Source of the DNA: JAGFIY01 sp964499285 | GTDB taxonomy: Bacteria > Bacteroidota > Ignavibacteria > Ignavibacteriales > Melioribacteraceae | Length of the DNA stretch: 64,000 bases | Direction of reading: 5' to 3' | Assembly: GCA_964499285.1 (NCBI GenBank) | Contig: CAZCLA010000014.1 | Coordinates: 1-64,000 of the forward strand | In this document: piece by piece, positions 6,885 through 14,803 of the stretch | Numbering within the stretch: position 1 is the first letter of the stretch | Layout of the letters: the number at the start of each line of letters is the position of its first letter | The notes under the pieces: generated by a model | Databases searched by the model: none | Seen by the model: only the letters and a program-made list of their open reading frames with translations | What the model was told of the DNA's origin: nothing | Program-made: the position numbers and the translations under genes

Positions 6885-9359
6885 ATGTATGCACAAGTAG
6901 TATTTCCGCTTCCATTCAGAAATTCTTTCACCTATTTAATCCCGGATGAAATGAATAAATCAGTCAAATTCGGAGTACGTGTCGTGTGTTCTTTTGGAAG
7001 AAGAATTTTGACCGGGTATGTGATTGAAATTTCGACCAAGACAGACTTAAAAGGCAAGATTAAATCGATTTTGGACGTTTTGGATGAAGAACCAATTTTC
7101 GACCGAACGGATTTAAAATTTTATCAATGGATTTCTGAATATTATATCTGTTCGCTGGGTGAGGCACTAAAAAATTCTGTTCCTTATGGCTCGGAAGTCG
7201 AATCGAAACGAAAGATTTTTGTAGATAAAGATCTATGCGGAGAAATTTTAGTTCAGGAAAGAAAAAAGAAACCGGGACTCAAATTTTATGTTCTCGAAGC
7301 TCTGGCAAATAAGAATTTCACAACAATTTCCGCTCTTCAGAAACAGGTAAAGAAGAAGCAGATTTATTCTGTTCTGAGAGGTCTCGAGAAATCCGGAGCG
7401 GTAACAATCGTAAATCAAATCGAAGATCCAAAAGTAAAAACTAAAACTCAGAAACACGTAAAATTAAAACTTACCAAAGATAAAATTTTTGAAATTCTTC
7501 CCTCGTTAGAATCAAATTCGCCAAAGCAGGTTGTACTTCTTCTTGAATTATTACAATCGAAGCCCGAAAACGGGGAGGTACTTGCTTCAGAACTTCTGAA
7601 AAAAACTGATTCAAATCAGTCATCACTTAACTCACTTGAGAAAAAAGGGATAGTTGAAATTTTTGACAAAGCTGTCGAAAGAAAGTTTCATCAGACCTAT
7701 GTAGAGGAGTATAAAAATTTAACTCTCACCGGAGAACAACAAATTATTGTCAATCAGATTTCCGAGCAGATTCTCGAAGAAAAATTTAATGTTTATTTAC
7801 TGCATGGCGTAACCGGATCAGGGAAAACACAAGTTTATATCGATCTCGCAAAAAAAGCTATCGAAACCGGAAAATCGGTGCTCATATTAGTTCCGGAGAT
7901 TTCGCTCACACCGCAGATAACATCTAGATTTTATAATGTTTTCAAAGATATAGTTACTGTAATCCACAGCAGAATGTCGTTAGGTGAAAGATATGATTCA
8001 TGGAAAGGAATAATTCAAGGAAAGTACAAAGTTGTCGTAGGTGCACGTTCCGCATTATTTGCACCGCTTAATGAAATTGGGTTGATCGTTGTGGACGAAG
8101 AGCATGATTCCAGCTACAAACAATTTGAGAATATTCCAAGATATCATGCACGCGATTCTGCGGTGATAAGAGCGAAATTTTCCAACTGTCCGGTAGTACT
8201 CGGTTCGGCAACGCCATCGGTAGAAAGCAAATACAACACCGAAATCGGAAAGTTCACTTTGCTTGAGCTGCCTAATAGAATTGACGGCGCAACACTTCCG
8301 GAAATTAAACTTGTTGATATAATATCGGAAAGAAAGCAGAAAAGAATGGCAAACATTTTCTCTATTGCTTTAATAAAGGAAATTGCTGATTCCTTATCAA
8401 GAAACGAAGGAGTTATTCTTCTGCAGAACAGGCGAGGTTATGCAACACAAGTTTATTGTGACGATTGCGGTGAAATTGTTACCTGCGGGGACTGCTCGGT
8501 TCCGCTTGTTTTTCATATGAACAACAATACGATGAAGTGCCACTATTGTTCTGCTGTTCAGCCTGTTCCGAAAGCTTGTCCGACCTGCGGTTCACTTAAC
8601 ATAAAGTTTTTCGGAACTGGTACACAAAGAGTTGAAGACGAACTTGAATATCACTTTCCGAATGTTGTAATGGAAAGAATCGACTCGGATTCGATAAACA
8701 AAAGGGGCAAACTCGGATTAATCCTGAATAGATTCAAAAAAGGTGAAACGAATATTTTAGTCGGCACTCAAATGGTTTCTAAGGGATTGGATTTTTCTCA
8801 CGTAACATTGGTAGGTGTAATTTCTGCCGAAGCGACTCTATGGCTTCCGGATTTTCGTGCGGATGAAAGAACTTTTCAACTCCTCACACAAGTGGCGGGA
8901 AGAGCCGGGAGAAGCGCAAAACCGGGCAAGGTTTTAATCCAGACTCAGAACAGAAAACATTTTATTCTTCAGATGGTCTTGCTTAACAATTATCCCGGTT
9001 TCTACGAAAAGGAGATTAAGCTAAGGAAAAACGGCGGCTATCCTCCGTTTACTAGATTATGTTTAGTCGAGTTTAAAGATATGGAAGAAAAAAACGTTGT
9101 CGGCGCAGCAAAAGATTTTCATTCCGAATTGACAAGACGAAAATCACCCCTTCAAGTTATGCCGCCCACAGCAGCTGTTGTCGAGCGGATTAAAAAATTC
9201 TATCGCTATCAAATATTAATAAAATCATCCCGTGAAACGGATCCTTCGGGCAAAATATTAAGAAGCACTGTCGAGGAAGCACAAATTCAGTTCAACAAAA
9301 AATCGAGATTCAGAAATGTACGCTACATTATTGATATAGATCCTCAATCAGTTTTATAA
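6885..9359 (+). CDS. priA: Primosomal protein N' (replication restart helicase)
   Basis: An 824-residue PriA of normal or slightly long size. The N-terminal 3'-DNA-binding domain starts YAQVVFPLPFRNSFTYLIP; the helicase core carries Walker A GVTGSGKTQVY (about residues 307-317) and Walker B VVDEEHDSSYK (about 402). The zinc-binding insert is at about 525-575 with CDDCGEIVTCGDC and CHYCSAVQPVPKACPTCG; GTQMVSKGLDFSHV and VAGRAGRS are helicase motifs V and VI. It remodels stalled forks and reloads DnaB. The 3' end overlaps the convergent DUF502 gene by 16 bases. Confidence 0.97.
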   Translation: MYAQVVFPLPFRNSFTYLIPDEMNKSVKFGVRVVCSFGRRILTGYVIEISTKTDLKGKIKSILDVLDEEPIFDRTDLKFYQWISEYYICSLGEALKNSVPYGSEVESKRKIFVDKDLCGEILVQERKKKPGLKFYVLEALANKNFTTISALQKQVKKKQIYSVLRGLEKSGAVTIVNQIEDPKVKTKTQKHVKLKLTKDKIFEILPSLESNSPKQVVLLLELLQSKPENGEVLASELLKKTDSNQSSLNSLEKKGIVEIFDKAVERKFHQTYVEEYKNLTLTGEQQIIVNQISEQILEEKFNVYLLHGVTGSGKTQVYIDLAKKAIETGKSVLILVPEISLTPQITSRFYNVFKDIVTVIHSRMSLGERYDSWKGIIQGKYKVVVGARSALFAPLNEIGLIVVDEEHDSSYKQFENIPRYHARDSAVIRAKFSNCPVVLGSATPSVESKYNTEIGKFTLLELPNRIDGATLPEIKLVDIISERKQKRMANIFSIALIKEIADSLSRNEGVILLQNRRGYATQVYCDDCGEIVTCGDCSVPLVFHMNNNTMKCHYCSAVQPVPKACPTCGSLNIKFFGTGTQRVEDELEYHFPNVVMERIDSDSINKRGKLGLILNRFKKGETNILVGTQMVSKGLDFSHVTLVGVISAEATLWLPDFRADERTFQLLTQVAGRAGRSAKPGKVLIQTQNRKHFILQMVLLNNYPGFYEKEIKLRKNGGYPPFTRLCLVEFKDMEEKNVVGAAKDFHSELTRRKSPLQVMPPTAAVVERIKKFYRYQILIKSSRETDPSGKILRSTVEEAQIQFNKKSRFRNVRYIIDIDPQSVL

Positions 9360-9958
9360 TATTTGTTATATTTTTCAATAAGATTTTTTGAACCCACTCC
9401 GAGACTTATTATTGTCCGCATTGATTGATCAAGCGGATAGTTTATTTTATGCACAAACTGCCGCTTAACATGATAAACAAATCCGGCGGTTGGAGCAGGT
9501 CCCGAAGGAACAAACACGGTTACAAATTCGCTGTCGTGTTCGTCGGTTATAAATGCTGTAACAAAATTCCCGACTCCGTACAAATCCACAAGCGCAACAC
9601 CTTTGAAAAGATTTTTCTGCGTGCCGAAAAGCTGAATAATTGTTTCCTTAATGATCTTATAAAAAGGAATTTTTTTTAAGACATTCTCTTCAAAAATTCC
9701 AAAAGTAAATTTTCCGATTCTTGTTTTGATCACTAATCCGATAATGAAGAACGTGATTAAAATAATACCTATCGAAACAGCGCTGGCCACAATATAATTC
9801 AACTTTGCAGTAGCAATAAGTACGTTTGTAATCGGCTCGACAAATTGAGTTAGAATTCCTATCATCCAGTTGAGAACTAGTATCAAAACTATAATGGGAA
9901 GGACGACCAAAAGCCCGCCAAAAAGAGTTGTTCTTATAAAATAGTTTAAGCGTTTCAT
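9344..9958 (-). CDS. DUF502 family membrane protein
   Basis: 204 residues with two N-terminal transmembrane segments (about 12-35 and 55-80: TTLFGGLLVVLPIIVLILVLN and SAVSIGIILITFFIIGLVI), then a soluble region containing IPFYKIIKETIIQLFG and VFVPSGPAPTAGFVYHV, the two conserved stretches of DUF502. Function is unknown; plant homologues (LCV/COV-like) are membrane proteins. The gene overlaps the 3' end of priA by 16 bases in convergent orientation. Confidence 0.85.
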   Translation of the reverse strand: MKRLNYFIRTTLFGGLLVVLPIIVLILVLNWMIGILTQFVEPITNVLIATAKLNYIVASAVSIGIILITFFIIGLVIKTRIGKFTFGIFEENVLKKIPFYKIIKETIIQLFGTQKNLFKGVALVDLYGVGNFVTAFITDEHDSEFVTVFVPSGPAPTAGFVYHVKRQFVHKINYPLDQSMRTIISLGVGSKNLIEKYNKYYKTD

Positions 9959-10061
9959 AATCTTTCCATTTTTTTAAATATCATGATCAAAAATAGAAAA
10001 ATCCCGCATCGAATTTCTCGATAAAACAATAAACGAAACTGGGAACTGATTTGGGTAGGAA

Positions 10062-10095
10062 GAAAAAGGATCATCCACCAAACGTGAATGATCCT
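10062..10095 (-). terminator. Rho-independent terminator after the Yip1-family gene
   Basis: Minus-strand stem of 12 pairs, AGGATCAT then T then CAC, pairing with GTG then G then ATGATCCT (one G-U pair) around the loop GTTTG, followed directly by a run of T. It lies 10 bases after the stop of the upstream membrane protein gene. Confidence 0.85.
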
Positions 10096-10104
10096 ACAAA
10101 AAAA

Positions 10105-10929
10105 TTACATTCCAAAACCGCCCAAGAAAGGAACTGCTTTAACCACAAAATACCAAATTATAGAAACACCGATCCAAAGACCGAAAACCATCGCAAAATA
10201 TTTTCCGGAATCTTCCGACTTAAACATTTTCGCAAGTCCAATAGCAATTATTGAATAAGCCCAGATTGAAAAAATATCCAGTTTACTTAAAAGCATTCCG
10301 ATAAATGTTGATGTATCCATATCTATAAAAGTTGCAACACTTAAATCCTGGAAATGTTTATCCATTGAAAGCGATAAAATAAGCTGAATTATTGCGGCAA
10401 TAATTGATATGTAAAACGATAATCCATATGGAACCATAGCTGAAGCATAAGTGCCATCACCTTTTAGTGCAAATCTCGAAAACAAGAAATAAACTCCGGC
10501 AACGATAAAGAAAACAATAAATACACCGAGTAAAACTCCGATAACAGAAAAGATTTGACCTGCTGCCATCTGCTGATCGATTGTATCCCTAACCCTGTCC
10601 ATCTGTTCGTCAGCCTGCTGCTGTGACATCGACCCGCTTTCGACGGCGTCAGCAAATTGTTTTTCAACAATCGAAAGCTGTTTTTCTACTATGGCTTGTT
10701 TGATAATTGGATTACTCATTATCAGGAAGTTGGAAATAATTACAACAATAATCAGTGAGAAAACCGGTATAAGCCAGTCACTTGTTTTGGGTGGAAACTT
10801 TGCTGTTGCTTCAAAAGTTGCTGAAGGCTCAGTAAAAATGCCCGCCAACTTATCGGTATGGCTCAATTCAAATTCTTCTTCCTCTCCGGAATCTTGTTCT
10901 TGTAATTCTTCGTTGTTTAGCTCGTCCAT
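10105..10929 (-). CDS. Yip1-family integral membrane protein
   Basis: A 274-residue protein when started at MDELNNEELQEQ (10929), which has the purine-rich AAAAGGGGATAGGG upstream; a longer frame to 11004 adds 25 residues without merit. The acidic cytoplasmic N-terminus (about 1-45) ends in DKLAGIFTEPSATFEATAKFP, the hallmark entry segment of bacterial Yip1/DUF1282-type proteins. TM1 is WLIPVFSLIIVVIISNFLI, followed by a charged extramembrane loop (about 80-130, possible coiled coil) and four more TM helices. Function unknown. Confidence 0.8.
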   Translation of the reverse strand: MDELNNEELQEQDSGEEEEFELSHTDKLAGIFTEPSATFEATAKFPPKTSDWLIPVFSLIIVVIISNFLIMSNPIIKQAIVEKQLSIVEKQFADAVESGSMSQQQADEQMDRVRDTIDQQMAAGQIFSVIGVLLGVFIVFFIVAGVYFLFSRFALKGDGTYASAMVPYGLSFYISIIAAIIQLILSLSMDKHFQDLSVATFIDMDTSTFIGMLLSKLDIFSIWAYSIIAIGLAKMFKSEDSGKYFAMVFGLWIGVSIIWYFVVKAVPFLGGFGM

Positions 10930-11050
10930 AACCCTATCCCCTTTTTTGATTGGTAATTTTTCGATAAGTATATAAAAGTTAGACTTTTTTATATAAAAAG
11001 TCATTTGGAAAATCTTGTTTTTTTAATACACTCCGTATCAGATTTTATTC

Positions 11051-11064
11051 ATTTTGATCAAAAT
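11051..11064. promoter_or_regulatory. 14-bp perfect palindrome upstream of tryptophanase
   Basis: ATTTTGATCAAAAT, perfectly self-complementary, lies 90 bases upstream of the tnaA start. Its half-site TTTTGA is the same as in the inverted repeat before lrp-glnA (2647-2659), though the spacing differs by one base. Operator function is inference. Confidence 0.4.
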
Positions 11065-11153
11065 AAAACTGATTTTGGTCTCTATAGAATATTTTTTATC
11101 AATAAATGTTATTTTATGAGATATTATTATCGAAATTAATCCCAGAGAAAAAA

Positions 11154-12530
11154 ATGAAAACAATTATTGAACCTTTCAAAATCAAATCCGTTGAACCGAT
11201 TAGATTTACAACTAAAGAAGAAAGAGAAAAAATACTGGTTGACGCCGGCTATAATCCTTTTTTAATCCATGCAGATGACGTCTTAATCGACCTCTTAACT
11301 GACAGCGGCACTTCCGCAATGAGTGCAAAACAATGGGCCGGAGTTATGGAGGGTGATGAATCCTACGCTGGCTCAAAAAGTTTTTACAGATTTGAATCAG
11401 CTGTAAAAAATATTACCGGGCATCAATTTATAATACCAACTCATCAAGGACGAGCAGCAGAAAAAATTCTATTTAGTATTACCGGCGGTGAAGGGAAGTA
11501 TATTCCGAACAACACTCATTTCGACACGACGCGCGCAAATATTGAATTTACGGGTGCTGAAGCAGTTGACTTGTTGAACGAAACGGGGAAACATCCTGAA
11601 CTTAAAGCCGATTTTAAAGGGGATATGGATATAGAGGCTCTCATAAAATTTATTGACCAAACCGGTGTGGAAAATATTCCGATGGTAATGTTAACAATTA
11701 CCAACAACTCGGGCGGCGGTCAGCCTGTATCGATGAAAAACATTAAAGAAGTTCGTAAGGTCTGCGACAAATATGGAATTCCATTGTTTCTCGACGCATG
11801 CAGGTTTGCAGAAAATGCCTACTTCATAAAGAAAAGAGAGCCTGGTTACTCGGATAGATCGATAATCGAAATCTGCCGGGAAATGTTTTCTTATTCCGAT
11901 GGTGCAACAATGAGCGCAAAAAAAGATGCATTGGTGAACATCGGCGGATTCTTGTCAATAAACAACGAGGAGCTTGCAACCAAAAGCAGAAATCTTTTGA
12001 TCGTTACGGAAGGATTTCCGACTTACGGCGGACTTGCCGGACGCGATCTTGAAGCAGTTGCTCAAGGCTTGGAGGAAGTGGTTGATGAACATTATCTTCA
12101 ATATAGAATAAGAAGCACCGAATATCTGGGAGAAAAGTTACTCGCCAATGGTGTGCCTATAATCGAACCGCCGGGCGGACATGCAGTTTACATTGATGCA
12201 AAAAGATTTCTCCCTCAAATCCCGCCGCATCAATATCCGGGTCAGGCTATAGTATGTGAGCTTTATTTAGACGGCGGAGTGCGCTCCGTGGAAATCGGAA
12301 GTGTTATGTTCGGTAAATACGATAAAAAAACAGGTGAGCTTATTCCGCCTCCGATGGAACTTGTGAGGCTTGCAATTCCACGCAGAGTTTATACTCAAAG
12401 CCACATAGATTATGTTTCCGAAGTAGTGATAGACGCTTTCAACAACAGAGAAAAATTGAAAGGAATGGAGATAACTTATGAAGCACCTATGCTTCGTCAT
12501 TTTACAGCTAGATTTAAACCGATTGAATAA
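11154..12530 (+). CDS. tnaA: Tryptophanase (PLP-dependent beta-eliminating lyase)
   Basis: 458 residues from MKTIIEPFKIKSVEP (the frame opens at 11106, but homology begins at 11154, behind AGAGAAAAAA). It converts Trp to indole, pyruvate and ammonia. Motifs are LIDLLTDSGTSAMS, GDESYAGSKSFY, PTHQGRAAE, the PLP-lysine segment MSAKKDALV (Lys257) and LVRLAIPRRVYTQSH. Two positions that separate tryptophanase from tyrosine phenol-lyase favour tryptophanase: Ile381 in SVEIGS, where phenol-lyase has Arg, and His449 in LRHFTARF, where phenol-lyase has Phe. The rest is intermediate between the two. No tnaC-like leader peptide or tnaB permease is visible. Confidence 0.92.
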   Translation: MKTIIEPFKIKSVEPIRFTTKEEREKILVDAGYNPFLIHADDVLIDLLTDSGTSAMSAKQWAGVMEGDESYAGSKSFYRFESAVKNITGHQFIIPTHQGRAAEKILFSITGGEGKYIPNNTHFDTTRANIEFTGAEAVDLLNETGKHPELKADFKGDMDIEALIKFIDQTGVENIPMVMLTITNNSGGGQPVSMKNIKEVRKVCDKYGIPLFLDACRFAENAYFIKKREPGYSDRSIIEICREMFSYSDGATMSAKKDALVNIGGFLSINNEELATKSRNLLIVTEGFPTYGGLAGRDLEAVAQGLEEVVDEHYLQYRIRSTEYLGEKLLANGVPIIEPPGGHAVYIDAKRFLPQIPPHQYPGQAIVCELYLDGGVRSVEIGSVMFGKYDKKTGELIPPPMELVRLAIPRRVYTQSHIDYVSEVVIDAFNNREKLKGMEITYEAPMLRHFTARFKPIE

Positions 12531-12550
12531 AATCCCGAAGCGAAGTTCAA

Positions 12551-13369
12551 ATGAAAATTAAAAAAGCTTATTCTTATTCATCGGACAATCAAATTTGGCG
12601 TTTACTTATTTCGGAAACCGAGAAACTTGTAATTGAAATAAGAGACACCGAAAAAAAAGAAGTTTATTTCTCATGTTTGAAAATCGAAACCGGTGAATTA
12701 ATTTTTGATAATTTTCAAATGCCGGAAAAATTTTGGATTGGAGTTGATGAAATTTACGGCGATATAATGTTCCTCCATAAATTTGCAAAACCGGATATGC
12801 CGGGACACAGAGAAATACTCGCTTTTGATCTCAACACGCAAAAAGTGTTGTGGGAAAATGATCAGTTTACATATCACTTTTCATTTGAAGGTAATTCATT
12901 TGTTTCGATTTCGACGATGACCGGGGACAAATATTTTCTTCTTGATCCAAGAACAGGCGATTTTTCAGACCAAAACGAAAAGGGAAGAGAGTATTTTGAA
13001 ATAAAGAGATCAGAGTATGAAAACTCAAAAGATTATTCCGATTACATTTTCCCGGAGAGATATTCAACGTCGTCTAATGATGAACTTTCGTCCACAATCA
13101 AAAAAATAATTGACGGGCTTGAAATAATCGGAAACATTGAGGTTGGAAAATATGAGAATCTATTTCTTATGAATTATCATTTCAGGAATAAAAATAATTT
13201 GATAGAAAACCGTTTCGCCGCTATTGATATTGATAAGCAAAAAATTATATTTAAGGAGATACTCAACCGTAATTTAAATGCGTTCGTGCCAGATTCATTC
13301 TTCGTTTATAAAGATTTACTCTTTCTTCTTGTCGATAAGCAAAAAATAAAAGTACATAAGATGATTTAA
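12551..13369 (+). CDS. DUF4905-like protein of unknown function
   Basis: 272 residues, no signal peptide or TM segment, strongly beta-type with repeated strand pairs and IWRLLISETEKLVIEIRDTEKKEVYFSC near the start and DIMFLHKFAKPDMPGHREILAFDL around residue 85. This agrees with what I remember of the Bacteroidota-restricted DUF4905 family, and the repeated blades suggest a propeller-like fold (inference). It sits 20 bases after tnaA, and its stop overlaps the start of the AMMECR1-like gene by one base (TAATG), so it is coupled to the AmmeMemo pair. Confidence 0.65.
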   Translation: MKIKKAYSYSSDNQIWRLLISETEKLVIEIRDTEKKEVYFSCLKIETGELIFDNFQMPEKFWIGVDEIYGDIMFLHKFAKPDMPGHREILAFDLNTQKVLWENDQFTYHFSFEGNSFVSISTMTGDKYFLLDPRTGDFSDQNEKGREYFEIKRSEYENSKDYSDYIFPERYSTSSNDELSSTIKKIIDGLEIIGNIEVGKYENLFLMNYHFRNKNNLIENRFAAIDIDKQKIIFKEILNRNLNAFVPDSFFVYKDLLFLLVDKQKIKVHKMI

Positions 13370-13929
13370 TGAAATTAACTGATGAAGAAAAAAAATTTCT
13401 GGTCTCAATTGCGAGGAATTCAATAAAATCCTCGCTGGGAATAAACAAAGAAACCAAATTATCAATTCCGTTAAATCCGGTTTTTCATTCAAAGTGCGGT
13501 GCGTTCGTTACACTTACTCTTAATAACAATTTACGCGGCTGCATCGGCTATATAATTTCCGAAAAGCCTTTGTATCAAATAATAACCGATTCTGCTAAGC
13601 ATGCAGCTTTCGAAGATCCAAGATTTAATCCCATTACAAAAGAAGAATTTACTGATGTCAAAATTGAAATATCAATTCTTTCTGAACCGTTCGCAATGAA
13701 AGAATATGAAGACATAGAAATTGGAACTCACGGACTTATACTTGAAGAACCGAGACGTGCTCTTCTTCTTCCTCAAGTTCCTTTGGAACACAAAATGAAC
13801 CGAGAACAATTTTTGAGCGCCCTCTGCAGAAAAGCCGGATTATATTCCGAATACTGGAAAGAAACAAAGTTGAAAATTAGTCTTTTTACCGCCACTGTTT
13901 TTTCTGAACAAGATTGGGAATCAAAATGA
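13369..13929 (+). CDS. amrA: AmmeMemoRadiSam system protein A (AMMECR1 family)
   Basis: 186 residues covering the whole AMMECR1 domain: KCGAFVTLTLNNNLRGCIGYI (about residues 42-62, with the invariant LRGCIG), AAFEDPRFNPITKEEF, and HGLILEEPRRALLLPQVPLEH. The molecular activity of the family is unknown; in bacteria it occurs with a MEMO1-like protein and a radical SAM enzyme. Coupled on both sides: TAATG with the DUF4905-like gene and ATGA with protein B. Confidence 0.9.
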   Translation: MKLTDEEKKFLVSIARNSIKSSLGINKETKLSIPLNPVFHSKCGAFVTLTLNNNLRGCIGYIISEKPLYQIITDSAKHAAFEDPRFNPITKEEFTDVKIEISILSEPFAMKEYEDIEIGTHGLILEEPRRALLLPQVPLEHKMNREQFLSALCRKAGLYSEYWKETKLKISLFTATVFSEQDWESK

Positions 13930-14744
13930 AAAAAGTCAGACAACCTTCTGTCGCAGGAATGTTTTATCCTTCACATCCGGGGGAACTTAAGAAGATGGTT
14001 GATGAATTTTTCGGACAAGTAGAAATTGAAATAACTCCACAAAACGTTATAGGAATAATCGCGCCGCATGCCGGATATGTTTATTCTGGTCTAACGGCGG
14101 CTTATGCCTTTAAGTTGTTGGAAAACAAAATATTCGATAAAGCTATTGTGCTTTCACCAAGTCATAATGATTTCTTTGATGGTTCGTGTATTTTTGATGG
14201 GGACTCATACATTACTCCTCTTGGTGAAATTCCAATAGATAAAAATACGGCTGACGAAATTGTAAAAAATTCAAATTCAGTTTTCTTCGGCGAGCGAGGA
14301 CACAGAACCGAACACGCTTTAGAAGTTGAACTTCCTTTTCTGCAAATGATAAATCAAGATTTTTCTCTTATCCCAATCGTAATGGGAAATCAGCAAATGA
14401 ATAATATCACCGATCTTGCTGAATCGATCGCCAAAGTTATTGACAATAAAACAATCATCGTCGCTAGTTCAGATCTTTCTCATTTTTATTCAAAAAAGAC
14501 TGCAGACAAGTTCGATTCGATCGTGGAGGAAAACATCATAAATTTTGATTTCGAAAAACTTCAATCCGATCTTGAAAATCAAAAATGTTTTGCATGCGGC
14601 GGAGGATTGATTGTAACATTAATGAAAACCGCGGCATTGATGAATAAGAAAAATGCAAAAGTACTTCACCGGTCGGATTCGGGTGATATTTCGGGGGATA
14701 ATGATAGAGTTGTCGGTTATCTTTCTGCGGCAATTTACGCATAA
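13926..14744 (+). CDS. amrB: AmmeMemoRadiSam system protein B (MEMO1 family)
   Basis: 272 residues from MKKVRQPSVAGMFYPSHPGEL (ATGA overlap with protein A; a start four codons earlier is possible). MEMO1/LigB-like dioxygenase fold with the conserved metal-site environment APHAGYVYSG (about residue 45), LSPSHNDFF (about 78), GHRTEHALEVELPFLQ (about 125), SSDLSHFYS (about 182) and FACGGGLIV (about 220). The human homologue binds copper; the bacterial role is unsettled. The third partner, a radical SAM protein, is not next to it. The transcript ends in a clear terminator. Confidence 0.92.
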   Translation: MKKVRQPSVAGMFYPSHPGELKKMVDEFFGQVEIEITPQNVIGIIAPHAGYVYSGLTAAYAFKLLENKIFDKAIVLSPSHNDFFDGSCIFDGDSYITPLGEIPIDKNTADEIVKNSNSVFFGERGHRTEHALEVELPFLQMINQDFSLIPIVMGNQQMNNITDLAESIAKVIDNKTIIVASSDLSHFYSKKTADKFDSIVEENIINFDFEKLQSDLENQKCFACGGGLIVTLMKTAALMNKKNAKVLHRSDSGDISGDNDRVVGYLSAAIYA

Positions 14745-14748
14745 AAAA

Positions 14749-14780
14749 ACCGTTTCACGATATTCCTTGAAACGGTCTTT
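14749..14780. terminator. Bidirectional terminator between amrB and the protease gene
   Basis: Perfect 9-bp stem ACCGTTTCA/TGAAACGGT with a 10-base loop; A-tract before and CTTT after, so it can serve both convergent genes. Confidence 0.85.
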
Positions 14781-14803
14781 AAAATTGAATGGTTGATAAA
14801 GAA

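Noticed and set aside
10051..10254. Plus-strand 67-codon frame over the end of the Yip1 gene
   Set aside because: It runs through the terminator hairpin and the antisense of a membrane protein gene; composition is not coding-like.
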